Origin: JBKHXU01 sp046565865
GTDB taxonomy: Bacteria > Pseudomonadota > Gammaproteobacteria > Acidiferrobacterales > Sulfurifustaceae
DNA: 31,302 nt
Reading direction: 5' to 3'
NCBI GenBank assembly: GCA_046565865.1
Contig: JBKHXU010000116.1
Span: 1 to 31,302, forward strand
The position numbers were made by a program, and so were the translations under genes. Positions 8,665 through 15,742 of this stretch are shown one piece after another (within the stretch, counting starts at the first letter, position 1; each line of letters begins with the position of its first letter). Under the pieces are notes generated by a model that did not search any database, had not been told where the DNA came from, and saw only the letters and a program-made list of their open reading frames with translations.

Positions 8665-8783
8665 TGCCACAGGAGTTTACCGGTTAATCTTCAGGAAGCG
8701 CCAGAGCTTCTTCGGCAAAAGAGGTGAAACAACTATAGACCACGCCCGCCCATTTGGGAGACGGATGGGCAGGCCAGCGCGGG

Positions 8784-9368
8784 TTAACGCAGCATCAGCG
8801 CTATGCCGGCGTCCTCGAGCGGGCGGACGATGAGGATCAAGGTGAGTTGCAGCAGCACGAATACGGCGATCGGGGAAATATCGAGCCCGCCGAGGCTCGG
8901 AATCAGGCGTCGCGCCGGGGCCAGCATTGGCTCTGTCAGACTATAAAGAAGGTCGCCGACCGGGTGCCGGCTCATGCCGTAGGGATTGACCCACGACAGC
9001 ACCACGCGGATCAGGATGGCGACGATGTACACCCACACCGCGAGCTCGATAAGGCGCGCGCTCGACAACAGCAGCACGCAGGGGACCGACGCGCGTCCGC
9101 CTTGCAGCCACGCGAGCAGATACACCTCAAACACCTGCAGCCCGAGCAACAGCACTACCGAGGCCAAGTCGATGCCGCCAGCCGGCGGGATGATGCGCCG
9201 CAGCGGCAGCAGCGGTGGGTTGGTCAGCGCCACCAGGAATTGGGCGAACGGGTTGTAGAAGTCGGCGCGCACCAGCTGGAACAGCAGCCGCAACATCACC
9301 GCCAAAATGTAAAAGCCGAACAGCACCTGGATGAGATACAGCCCCGCCTGACTGAGATACGGCGTCAT
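8784..9368 (-). CDS. yggT: YggT family integral membrane protein
   Basis: A 194-aa membrane protein made of two similar halves, each with a pair of helices and a conserved loop: NPFAQFLVALTNPPLLPLRRIIPPAGGIDLA in the first half, cited here in two pieces (NPFAQFLVALTNP and LRRIIPPAGGIDLA), and GDLLYSLTEPMLAPARRLIP in the second. This duplicated pattern is diagnostic for YggT, related to the CCB3 protein of chloroplasts. The function is not firmly known; roles in osmotic tolerance have been proposed in E. coli. Its ATG overlaps the proC stop (ATGA), so it is translationally coupled to proC. A 6-bp stem (8748-8753 with 8765-8770) lies just after the stop but lacks a T-run. Confidence 0.93.
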   Translation of the reverse strand: MTPYLSQAGLYLIQVLFGFYILAVMLRLLFQLVRADFYNPFAQFLVALTNPPLLPLRRIIPPAGGIDLASVVLLLGLQVFEVYLLAWLQGGRASVPCVLLLSSARLIELAVWVYIVAILIRVVLSWVNPYGMSRHPVGDLLYSLTEPMLAPARRLIPSLGGLDISPIAVFVLLQLTLILIVRPLEDAGIALMLR

Positions 9369-10276
9369 GGAGTAGCTCCCAACATTTGCGCCAACTCGCG
9401 CGCCCGTTCGGCCGCCGCGCGCAGCGCATCGCGCATGAGCCCCGCCAGGTCGCCGCGTTGCAACACCTCAATGGCGCGTTCGGTGGTGCCGCCGGGCGAC
9501 GTGACGCGGGCGCGCAGCGACGCCGGTTCCTCGGCGCCTTCGAGCGCCATTTTGGCGGCGCCGTAGGCGGTTTCGAGCGTGAGCAGCCGTGCCTGCGGCG
9601 GCGCCAGCCCTTGCTCGATGGCGGCGCGTTCCAGCGCCTCCATCATCAGGAAAAAGTACGCCGGCCCGCTGCCGGACAAGGCGGTGACGATGTCGAGCTG
9701 CTCTTCGCTGTCGACCCAGGCGGCGACGCCGACGGCGCGCAAAATCGATTCCGCCTGGGCGCGCATGGCGGCGTCGGTGGCGGCGTTGGCATAGAGCCCG
9801 CTGGCGCCGGAGCCGATCAGGGCGGCGGTGTTCGGCATGGCGCGCACGACGGCGAGCCCGCCGCCGAGCCAGCGCTCGACGTCGCCCACGCGCACACCGG
9901 CGGCGATCGAAATGATCAGCGGCCGTTTGCGCTGCACCGCGCCGGCCAGCGCCCGCGCCACGTCACGCAGGGTTTGCGGTTTCACCGCAAGAATCAGGAT
10001 ATCCGCGCGCGCCGCGACGGCGTTATTGTCGGCGTCGGTGCGCACTCGTAGCGTTTGTTCCAAGGTTCGGCGCTGGGCGGCGTCGGGATCGGACAACAGC
10101 AGCCGCGTGCGCGGCCAGCCGTTTGCGAGCAGGCCCGCGGCGAGGCTCCTGGCCATATTGCCGGCGCCGATGAACCCGATCAGCGGACGCCCGGCAGGGC
10201 TCGGTTTGCGCGCCGGTTTGCGCGGGCGGGAGGATGTGCGGCGCGTGCCTCGTTTCTTACTTTTGTTCGCGACCAT
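9365..10276 (-). CDS. proC: Pyrroline-5-carboxylate reductase
   Basis: Catalyses the NAD(P)H-dependent reduction of pyrroline-5-carboxylate to proline, the last step of proline synthesis, in the cytoplasm. The nucleotide-binding motif is IGFIGAGNMARSLAAGLL. The family signature appears as SGSGPAYFFLMMEALERAA together with VTSPGGTTERAIEVL. From ATG 10276 the protein is 303 aa, longer than the usual 270, because about 30 Lys/Arg/Ser/Pro-rich residues (KSKKRGTRRTSSRPRKPARK) precede the Rossmann fold. No alternative ATG lies between this one and the fold, so either the tail is real or a rarer start is used. It forms a coupled pair with yggT. In many relatives yggS (PLP homeostasis) precedes proC; here it is absent. 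Confidence 0.93.
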   Translation of the reverse strand: MVANKSKKRGTRRTSSRPRKPARKPSPAGRPLIGFIGAGNMARSLAAGLLANGWPRTRLLLSDPDAAQRRTLEQTLRVRTDADNNAVAARADILILAVKPQTLRDVARALAGAVQRKRPLIISIAAGVRVGDVERWLGGGLAVVRAMPNTAALIGSGASGLYANAATDAAMRAQAESILRAVGVAAWVDSEEQLDIVTALSGSGPAYFFLMMEALERAAIEQGLAPPQARLLTLETAYGAAKMALEGAEEPASLRARVTSPGGTTERAIEVLQRGDLAGLMRDALRAAAERARELAQMLGATP

Positions 10277-10315
10277 GACCGGCAGTGTAAAACGAGGCGC
10301 GATTGCGGCAAAGGT

Positions 10316-10437
10316 GACCGCGAAGCGGTCATCCCGAGCCAGCCGCAACGCGGCTGTCCCGAGCGAAGCGAGGGAGCCCATACAGAAGGCTGTGTCGGTG
10401 AACGGAGGGAGATTTCTCGCTTTGCTCGAAATGACAG
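10316..10437 (+). repeat. Interspersed palindromic repeat, copy 1
   Basis: The element starts with the small hairpin GACCGCGAAGCGGTC. It continues with TCCCGAGC and GAGCGAAGCGAGGGA-type sequence and ends with GGGAGATTTCTCGC followed by TTTGCTCGAAATGACAG. The two ends are imperfect inverted repeats of each other (GTCATCCCGAGC against GCTCGAAATGAC). A second copy in the same orientation lies at 18251-18347. Copy 1 is about 25 bases longer because an extra stem-like block (CAGCCGCAACGCGGCTG) is inserted in its left arm. It fills the intergenic space between the divergent proC and pilT genes. Confidence 0.8.
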
Positions 10438-10543
10438 CTTGTTCAGGCTTCCCTCGCGCGCGTTGCAACCCCGCGGCCCGTGGACTAGAAATTAAGGGTG
10501 AAACCGTTCCCTCATCTCCCTAGCATGAGCATCGCGACATCCG

Positions 10544-11629
10544 ATGGATATCTCTGAACTGTTGGCGTTCGCCTTCAAGCAAAACGCCTCGGACTTGCAC
10601 CTTTCGTCCGGCCTGCCGCCGCTGATCCGCGTTGACGGCGAAATCAAGCGCATCAACGTCGATGCCCTCGATGATCGTACGGTCCACAACATGATCTACG
10701 ACATCATGTCGGACAAGCAGCAGAAAGACTTCGAAGAGTTCCTCGAGTGCGACTTCTCGTTCGAGCTGCCGAACATCGCCCGTTTTCGCGTCAACGCGTT
10801 CAATCAGCAGCGTGGCCCGGGCGCGGTGTTCCGTACCATTCCGTCGAAGGTTTTGACGCTGGAGCAGCTGAACGCCCCGGAGATTTTTAAGAAAATTTCG
10901 GATCAGCCGCGCGGCATCGTGCTCGTCACCGGGCCGACCGGCTCGGGTAAGTCGACCACGCTCGCGGCCATGATCAACTACATCAACGAAAACTACCACG
11001 AGCATATCCTCACCATCGAGGACCCGATTGAGTTCGTGCACACCAGCAAGAACTGCCTCATCAACCAGCGCGAGATCGGGCGCGACACGCAGGGCTTCAA
11101 CAACGCGCTGCGCGCGGCGCTGCGCGAGGACCCGGATGTGATTTTGGTCGGCGAGATGCGCGACCTCGAGACCATCCGCCTGGCGCTGACCGGCGCCGAG
11201 ACCGGCCACTTGGTGTTCGGCACGCTGCATACGTCGTCCGCCGCCAAGACCATCGACCGTATCATCGACGTATTTCCGGCGGCGGAGAAGGACATGGTGC
11301 GCGCGATGTTATCGGAGTCGCTGCGTGCTGTGATCTCGCAGACACTCTTGAAGAAGATCGGCGGCGGGCGGCTGGCGGCACACGAGATCATGATCGGCAC
11401 GCCGGCGATCCGCAATCTGATCCGTGAAAACAAGGTCGCCCAGATGTATTCCGCGATCCAGACCGGTCAGAACGTCGGCATGCAGACGCTCGACCAGCAT
11501 CTGCAAGAGCTGGTGCGCACGCGTCAGATCCACATCGACGAGGCGCGCGCGGTGGCGGTGAACAAAGACCTGTTCAACAGCGCCGCTCTGGGCGCGCAAA
11601 AAACCGGCACGGGGGCGAAGGCGCAATGA
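10544..11629 (+). CDS. pilT: Type IV pilus retraction ATPase PilT
   Basis: A 361-aa hexameric AAA-like ATPase that acts at the inner-membrane pilus base and powers pilus retraction (twitching motility, DNA uptake). Walker A GPTGSGKST is at residues 130-138. The Asp box is around ILTIEDPIEFVH (155-166), Walker B is DPDVILVGEM with catalytic E204, and the His box GHLVFGTLHT is at 221-230. The PilT-specific motif AIRNLIRE at 288-295 is complete, which separates it from PilB and PilU. Length and motifs are canonical. No strong ribosome site is seen before the ATG. It overlaps pilU by ATGA, indicating a coupled pilTU operon. Confidence 0.97.
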   Translation: MDISELLAFAFKQNASDLHLSSGLPPLIRVDGEIKRINVDALDDRTVHNMIYDIMSDKQQKDFEEFLECDFSFELPNIARFRVNAFNQQRGPGAVFRTIPSKVLTLEQLNAPEIFKKISDQPRGIVLVTGPTGSGKSTTLAAMINYINENYHEHILTIEDPIEFVHTSKNCLINQREIGRDTQGFNNALRAALREDPDVILVGEMRDLETIRLALTGAETGHLVFGTLHTSSAAKTIDRIIDVFPAAEKDMVRAMLSESLRAVISQTLLKKIGGGRLAAHEIMIGTPAIRNLIRENKVAQMYSAIQTGQNVGMQTLDQHLQELVRTRQIHIDEARAVAVNKDLFNSAALGAQKTGTGAKAQ

Positions 11630-12741
11630 ACTTCACCGACCTGCTCAAGCTGATGAAGCACAAGCGGGGCTCCGACCTGTTCATCACCGCCGGTGTGCCG
11701 CCGTCGATGAAGGTCGACGGCAAGATCATGCCGGTCACAAAACAGGCGCTGACGCCGGAACAGTCGCGTGCCATGGCCTACGGCATCATGAACGAGGAGC
11801 AGCGGCGCCAGTTCGAGGCGAAGAACGAATGCAACTTCGCGATCGCGCCGATGGAGATCGGGCGCTTTCGGGTGAACGTGTTCATGCAGCAGCAGCGCGT
11901 CGGCATGGTGCTGCGCACCATCAACACCGACATCCCGCGCTTCGATGATTTGAATTTGCCCAAGGTGTTGGCGGACGTGGCGCTCACCAAGCGCGGTTTG
12001 GTGCTGTTTGTCGGCGGCACCGGCTCGGGTAAATCGACGTCACTCGCAGCCATGATCGGCTATCGCAACGAGTACAGCTACGGTCACATCGTCACCATCG
12101 AGGACCCGGTCGAGTACGTGCACCCGCATAAGAACTGCATCGTCACCCAGCGCGAGGTGGGGGTGGATACCGAGTCCTACGATACGGCCCTGAAAAACGC
12201 GATGCGCCAGGCACCGGACGTGATCCTCATCGGCGAAATCCGCCACCGTGAGACGATGGACCTTGCGATCCAATTCGCCGAGACCGGCCACCTGTGTCTG
12301 TCAACGCTGCACGCGAACAACGCCAATCAGGCGCTCGATCGCATCATCAACTTCTTCCCCGAGGACAAGCGCAACCAGTTGCTCATGGACCTGGCGCTGA
12401 ACTTGAAGGCCATCATTTCGCAGCGCCTGATCCCGATGAAGAGCGGCAAGGGGCGGGTGCCGGCGGTGGAGGTCATGATCAACACGCCGCTGATCCAGGA
12501 CCTGATCATGGAGGGCAATATCCCCGGCATCAAAGACCTCATGGCAAAGTCCACCGAGGCCGGGATGCAGACGTTCGACCAGTCGCTGTTCAGCCTGTAC
12601 GAGGCGGATCTGATTTCCTACGACGATGCGCTGCGCAACGCCGACTCGGTGAACGATGTGCGCCTGCGGATCAAACTGGAAGGCAAGGACTCCAAAGGCA
12701 AAGAGCTCGGCGACTCGATGCGCAACGTCACGTTCAAATAG
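11626..12741 (+). CDS. pilU: PilT-paralogous retraction ATPase PilU
   Basis: A 371-aa paralogue of PilT with the PilU-type N-terminus (MNFTDLLKLMKHKRGSDLFI). Walker A GGTGSGKST is at residues 130-138, with the boxes VTIEDPVEYVH, APDVILIGEIRHRETM and GHLCLSTLHANNANQAL. It lacks the AIRNLIRE motif of PilT, having MINTPLIQDLIMEG instead, and has a longer charged C-terminus (KLEGKDSKGKELGDSMRNV), both typical of PilU. PilU acts with PilT to add retraction force and cannot usually retract pili alone. The gene starts within the pilT stop (ATGA). It ends 4 bases from the stop of the convergent LuxR-type regulator remnant. Confidence 0.96.
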   Translation: MNFTDLLKLMKHKRGSDLFITAGVPPSMKVDGKIMPVTKQALTPEQSRAMAYGIMNEEQRRQFEAKNECNFAIAPMEIGRFRVNVFMQQQRVGMVLRTINTDIPRFDDLNLPKVLADVALTKRGLVLFVGGTGSGKSTSLAAMIGYRNEYSYGHIVTIEDPVEYVHPHKNCIVTQREVGVDTESYDTALKNAMRQAPDVILIGEIRHRETMDLAIQFAETGHLCLSTLHANNANQALDRIINFFPEDKRNQLLMDLALNLKAIISQRLIPMKSGKGRVPAVEVMINTPLIQDLIMEGNIPGIKDLMAKSTEAGMQTFDQSLFSLYEADLISYDDALRNADSVNDVRLRIKLEGKDSKGKELGDSMRNVTFK

Positions 12742-12745
12742 CGGG

Positions 12746-13573
12746 CTACTTGTCGCGCGCGGTCGCCGCCGCAGCAGGGGCGCTGGCCGGACGCTGGCGG
12801 CACGCGCTGGCGAGCCAGCGATCGAGGCAAACCAGCTGCAACTCGATGCCCTTCACGATCGCCTCCGATCGGCTTTTTACCTGCATCTTGGTGTAGATGT
12901 TCTTGGTGTGGTTCTTTACCGTCATCAAGCTGATCGCCAGCGCCTCGCTGATGTCCTTGTTGCTGTTCCCCTCGTAGATCAACTGCAGGATCTCCAGCTC
13001 CTTCGGCGTCAATCGCGGCGCCGGCGCATGTCGACCCGCGCGCTTGTTTTCGATGGCGAGACGGGTGAGCGCCGCGTGCAAATGCGGCACGATGAATTAC
13101 AGAATGCGTACGTGCTTGGGCATGGCGCGCTCAGCGACATTGGCGAACCAGAAGTAGGTGCCGGTGACGCCGGGGAAGTCGGCTTGGCCGTAGGCGACGA
13201 AGTTGAGCACTCCGTAGCGCGTCAGCCGTCGGCGCGAGATCGGATCGACCTGCGACGACGGCTCGTTCATGTTCACCAACATGGGCTTGCGCTCGCGAAT
13301 CCACCATGAGATGAACGGGCTGCGGACATAGCCCTCTTCGGAAAGGACTTCGCGCAAGTAACTATTCGGGAAATTTTCCGATACCAAGGCGAGCGGCAAG
13401 ACTTCACGTCCGCGGATGTAACCCACGCCGCCGATCATCAGCTGGTGCGGCAGCACGCGCTGCAATTCCTCTTCGATGAGGCGGGTGACGTCATCGACGG
13501 TACTGCTGTGCAGCGTTTGTTCCGCGATCTGGGCGAGCAGGATGGTTTCGTCCAGTGTGAGCTGCGGTGACAT
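12746..13573 (-). pseudogene. LuxR-type transcriptional regulator (EpsA-like) interrupted by an in-frame stop
   Basis: Two open segments in one frame are separated by a single TAA (complement of 13097-13099). The upstream segment starts at ATG 13573 behind a good GGAGG site and encodes a sensor-like domain (LPHQLMIGGVGYIRGREVLP, SPFISWWIRERKPML, NFVAYGQADFPG). The downstream segment carries a complete LuxR-type helix-turn-helix (LTPKELEILQLIYEGNSNKD, SLMTVKNHTKNIYTKM). Across the stop the sequence reads HVRIL-stop-FIVPHLHAALTR. Related regulators have a residue such as Glu at this spot, so one G-to-T change (GAA to TAA) would explain it. The overall form (N-terminal domain, then PHLHAAL linker, then HTH) resembles EpsA-type regulators linked to exopolysaccharide/PEP-CTERM loci; this family link is from memory and moderate. 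The HTH part could restart at GTG 13090, without a visible ribosome site. Confidence 0.75.
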
Positions 13574-13683
13574 AGGGGCCTCCAATACCGATTCCCTGTT
13601 CGTTCCCCCATCATAGCAGGGACTTTTGCGGGCCCTGAAGTTTTACGCGGTACCGGACAAGGAAGGCGACGACAAGGGAAAGA

Positions 13684-13716
13684 GGCGATGCAAAAGGCCG
13701 GGCCTCTTGCATCGCC
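13684..13716 (-). terminator. Strong hairpin after the microprotein gene, probable terminator
   Basis: Arms GGCGATGCAAAAGGCC (13684-13699) and GGCCTCTTGCATCGCC (13701-13716) pair at 15 of 16 positions; a few central pairs must open for the loop. On the minus strand it starts 7 bases after the microprotein stop and is followed by a pyrimidine-rich run (CTCTTTCCCTT). This fits an intrinsic terminator separating the microprotein from the regulator gene downstream. Confidence 0.65.
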
Positions 13717-13722
13717 AAGATA

Positions 13723-13824
13723 CTACAGGCCGAAGTAGCGCAGCGCGCCGACCGCCACGATCAAGATCAAAGCCCCAAGCATGACATAGTTGAACTTGCG
13801 CTTGTCTCTCAATGCGAGCTTCAC
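13723..13824 (-). CDS. 33-aa single-pass membrane microprotein
   Basis: Starts with GTG at 13824, 5 bases after a strong GAGGGGG ribosome site (complement of 13829-13835). The product begins MKLALRDKRKFNYVML, has a hydrophobic segment GALILIVAVGAL and ends RYFGL. This is a positive-inside N-terminus of about 12 residues, one transmembrane helix of about 17-20 residues and a very short tail. It is immediately followed by a strong terminator hairpin. A TATAGT -10-like box lies at the complement of 13856-13861, without a convincing -35. The family is not known to me. The combination of ribosome site, charge pattern, helix and terminator makes a real gene likely, though chance cannot be excluded at this length. 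Confidence 0.6.
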   Translation of the reverse strand: MKLALRDKRKFNYVMLGALILIVAVGALRYFGL

Positions 13825-13982
13825 GATCGCCCCCTCTGTTGATTAAGGCGCACTCACTATAAACCCACATTTGGTGCAGCGATATCAACCGCGCGGCCAG
13901 CGGCGGCCGCCGCACTGTAGCGGAACGGCGACAGCACAGAAACGAGACAACCATTGATCCGCCCGGCGTGAGGCGTTTTTGC

Positions 13983-13998
13983 TGTCGCCGTGGCGACA
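13983..13998. promoter_or_regulatory. Perfect 16-bp palindrome, possible activator site upstream of the sigma-54 promoter
   Basis: TGTCGCC-GT-GGCGACA has perfect 7-base arms. A further half-site GGCGACA lies at 13927-13933. The palindrome is centred about 88 bp before the predicted sigma-54 start, a normal place for an enhancer-binding protein dimer. TGTC-containing sites are bound by some pilus- and exopolysaccharide-linked sigma-54 activators; which protein binds here is unknown. Confidence 0.5.
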
Positions 13999-14053
13999 CA
14001 CCCCGCGCCGAATGGGCATCGGTAAACGGTTGAACTCGCATCGATTGCGGACC

Positions 14054-14067
14054 GGCACGCGATTTGC
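14054..14067 (+). promoter_or_regulatory. Sigma-54 (RpoN) promoter for the 109-aa gene
   Basis: GGCACG-CGAT-TTGC matches the -24/-12 consensus GGCACG-N4-TTGC at every fixed base in this core, with the invariant GG and GC at the required spacing. The predicted start is near 14079, giving a leader of about 34 bases before the ATG at 14113. Orientation and distance fit the gene directly downstream. Confidence 0.7.
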
Positions 14068-14085
14068 GCTTTCTAAGCCCGCTGG

Positions 14086-14107
14086 CTTGAAAATACTTTC
14101 AAGGAGG
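14086..14107 (+). promoter_or_regulatory. Leader hairpin touching the ribosome binding site
   Basis: CTTGAAA (14086-14092) and TTTCAAG (14097-14103) form a perfect 7-bp stem with loop ATAC. The last three bases of the right arm are the start of the AAGGAGG ribosome site (14101-14107), which is followed 5 bases later by ATG 14113. The stem is AT-rich and short, so it could mask the site reversibly or simply stabilise the mRNA end. Confidence 0.5.
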
Positions 14108-14112
14108 TGGCT

Positions 14113-14442
14113 ATGTCACGGATGACGGAAACCTGGCACTACTTGTTTGTGGCCGTGTTGGCGCTCGCGGCGGGATCGGAGTCGCTGGCGGAGCGGTTGG
14201 CGCGCGCCTATGAAGCGGGGTTACAACGGGCGGTGACGGAAACGGAGTGGCCGGCAAATATGCAAGCGTATGTCGCGGAGTTGCAGGCGCAGCTCAAGCG
14301 CATCGTGCCGATCGATTTGCACGGCGTCGACATCCAGGCGCTCAAAGCGGCGTTTGCCGACGCCGACCCCAATCTGGTGCGGAGCATCGCACGGCGGACC
14401 GTGCTGTTATATCGACGGCTCATCGAAGAAAGCGCGAGATAG
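14113..14442 (+). CDS. 109-aa protein of unknown function, sigma-54 controlled
   Basis: The ATG at 14113 follows a near-perfect AAGGAGG site at 5 bases; an in-frame GTG at 14107 overlaps that site and is rejected. The protein starts MSRMTETWHYLFVAVLALAA, where the hydrophobic stretch is only about 12 residues, too short for a normal membrane helix. It may be an amphipathic or buried helix. The rest is mainly alpha-helical and charged (RLARAYEAGLQRAVTETEWP, VAELQAQLKRIVPIDL, RRTVLLYRRLIEESAR). I recognise no domain or catalytic motif, and no export signal. It sits alone, convergent with pyrC' (10 bases apart), behind a sigma-54 promoter and beside the LuxR-type regulator and pilTU. This suggests conditional expression linked to surface or motility functions (inference). 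Confidence 0.75.
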   Translation: MSRMTETWHYLFVAVLALAAGSESLAERLARAYEAGLQRAVTETEWPANMQAYVAELQAQLKRIVPIDLHGVDIQALKAAFADADPNLVRSIARRTVLLYRRLIEESAR

Positions 14443-14452
14443 TCGCGTCGCG

Positions 14453-15742
14453 CTAGTCGCGCGCCTCGATCTCATACACCAACTGTCCGCCGACCCATGT
14501 GTGTGTAACCCGTCCGCGCAGTTGCTGACCCAGAAACGGCGAATTGCGCCCACGCGAAACCATAGTCTCAGCCGTTAATGTCCAGTGCGCATTTGGATCG
14601 AAGATGCAGACGTCGGCGGTCGCGCCGACGCCCAGACGCCCGACCTCCACGCCCAGTATGTCGGCCGGCCGCTGCGTAAGCAGCGCGATCGCCTCGGGCA
14701 ACGAAACGACATTGTCGTCGACGAGCTTGAGGGTGAGCGGCAGCAGCGTCTCCAGCGCCGAGACGCCGGGCGCCGCGTCGGAGAACGGCGCCAGCTTAGC
14801 ATCCGGTTCGTGCGGTTGATGATCCGAGCAGATGGCGGCGATGGCGCCGCGCGCGAGCCCTTGGCGCAAGCCGTCGCGATCGGCGCGGCTGCGCAACGGC
14901 GGCTGTACATGGCACTGGGTGTTGAAGTCGCCGATATCGTGTTCGGTGAGGTGCAGGTGATGCGCGGTCACGTCCGCGGTTACCGGTAGCCCGCGGCGTT
15001 GCGCATCCATGATCATCGCCACGCCGCGCGCGGTCGAGAGGCCGCAGAAATGCGCGCGCACCCGCGTCTGTTCGATCAGCGCCAGGTCGCGCGCGATGCC
15101 GACGGTTTCGGCCGCCTCGGGGATGCCGGGCAATCCCAAGCGTGCGCTCACTTCGCCCTCGTGCATGCAGCCGTTGCACTTGAGCCACGGGTCTTCCGAA
15201 TGCAAGAACACGGTGAGGTCGAAGCTCGCCGCGTACTCCATCGCGCGGCGCATGACGAGAGTGTCGGTGATCGGTTCAAGCGCGTTGGTGAAGCCGACGC
15301 AACCGGCCTCGTCCAGCGCTTCCATGTCGCTCAGCTGTTGGCCTTTCATACCGACCGTAAGCGCGCCGAGCGGATGGATAAACGTGAGCCCCAAGCGCCA
15401 CGCGCGCGATTGGATCATTTGCACCATCGCCGGCGTTTCGATCACCGGGCGCGTATCGGGCGGGCAGCAGAGCGTGGTGATGCCGGCCGCAACCGCGGCG
15501 CGCAGTTCGCTTTCGAGCGTCGCCTTGTATTCGAGCCCCGGCTCGCGCAGTCGCGCGCGCAGATCGACCAGACCCGGGCAGACGATCTTGCCGCGCGCGT
15601 CAATGGTGCGCTTGGCGCTGAAGTCCGCCGGCGCCTGGCCGATGCCGACGACAAAACCGCGCCCGTCGATGTAAACGTCGTGCGTGCCGTCGACATGGTT
15701 CGCCGGGTCGATGAGGCGACCGCCGCGGATGAGCACGCTCAT
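14453..15742 (-). CDS. pyrC: Dihydroorotase-like protein lacking metal ligands (PyrC'/PyrX, non-catalytic ATCase subunit)
   Basis: A 429-aa amidohydrolase-fold protein of type I dihydroorotase size. The zinc motif that should read D-x-H-x-H-x-R is DLRARLREPG here (residues 60-69): both histidines are replaced by Arg (62 and 64). The bridging acidic residue in the FTDDG region also looks lost (GFTNALEPI). Other ligand regions persist (HSEDPWL, TAHHLHL, CSDHQPHE). This is the pattern of PyrC' in Pseudomonas, which has no dihydroorotase activity but assembles with PyrB and is needed for stable, active aspartate transcarbamoylase. A separate active dihydroorotase should be encoded elsewhere. Its ATG overlaps the pyrB stop (ATGA), which fits co-assembly. 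It is last in the minus-strand unit. Confidence 0.92.
   Translation of the reverse strand: MSVLIRGGRLIDPANHVDGTHDVYIDGRGFVVGIGQAPADFSAKRTIDARGKIVCPGLVDLRARLREPGLEYKATLESELRAAVAAGITTLCCPPDTRPVIETPAMVQMIQSRAWRLGLTFIHPLGALTVGMKGQQLSDMEALDEAGCVGFTNALEPITDTLVMRRAMEYAASFDLTVFLHSEDPWLKCNGCMHEGEVSARLGLPGIPEAAETVGIARDLALIEQTRVRAHFCGLSTARGVAMIMDAQRRGLPVTADVTAHHLHLTEHDIGDFNTQCHVQPPLRSRADRDGLRQGLARGAIAAICSDHQPHEPDAKLAPFSDAAPGVSALETLLPLTLKLVDDNVVSLPEAIALLTQRPADILGVEVGRLGVGATADVCIFDPNAHWTLTAETMVSRGRNSPFLGQQLRGRVTHTWVGGQLVYEIEARD

Noticed and set aside
8748..8770. Possible terminator GCCCAT/ATGGGC after yggT
   Set aside because: Only a 6-bp stem with an 11-base loop and no T-run; too weak for a separate call.
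8754..9566. Plus-strand open frame across yggT and the proC end
   Set aside because: Gln/His/Arg-rich shadow; the YggT and ProC motifs are on the minus strand.
13643..14041. 132-codon minus-strand open frame overlapping the microprotein region
   Set aside because: It has no ribosome site, runs through the terminator hairpin and the palindrome, and looks non-coding. The shorter frame at 13723-13824 has far better gene signals.
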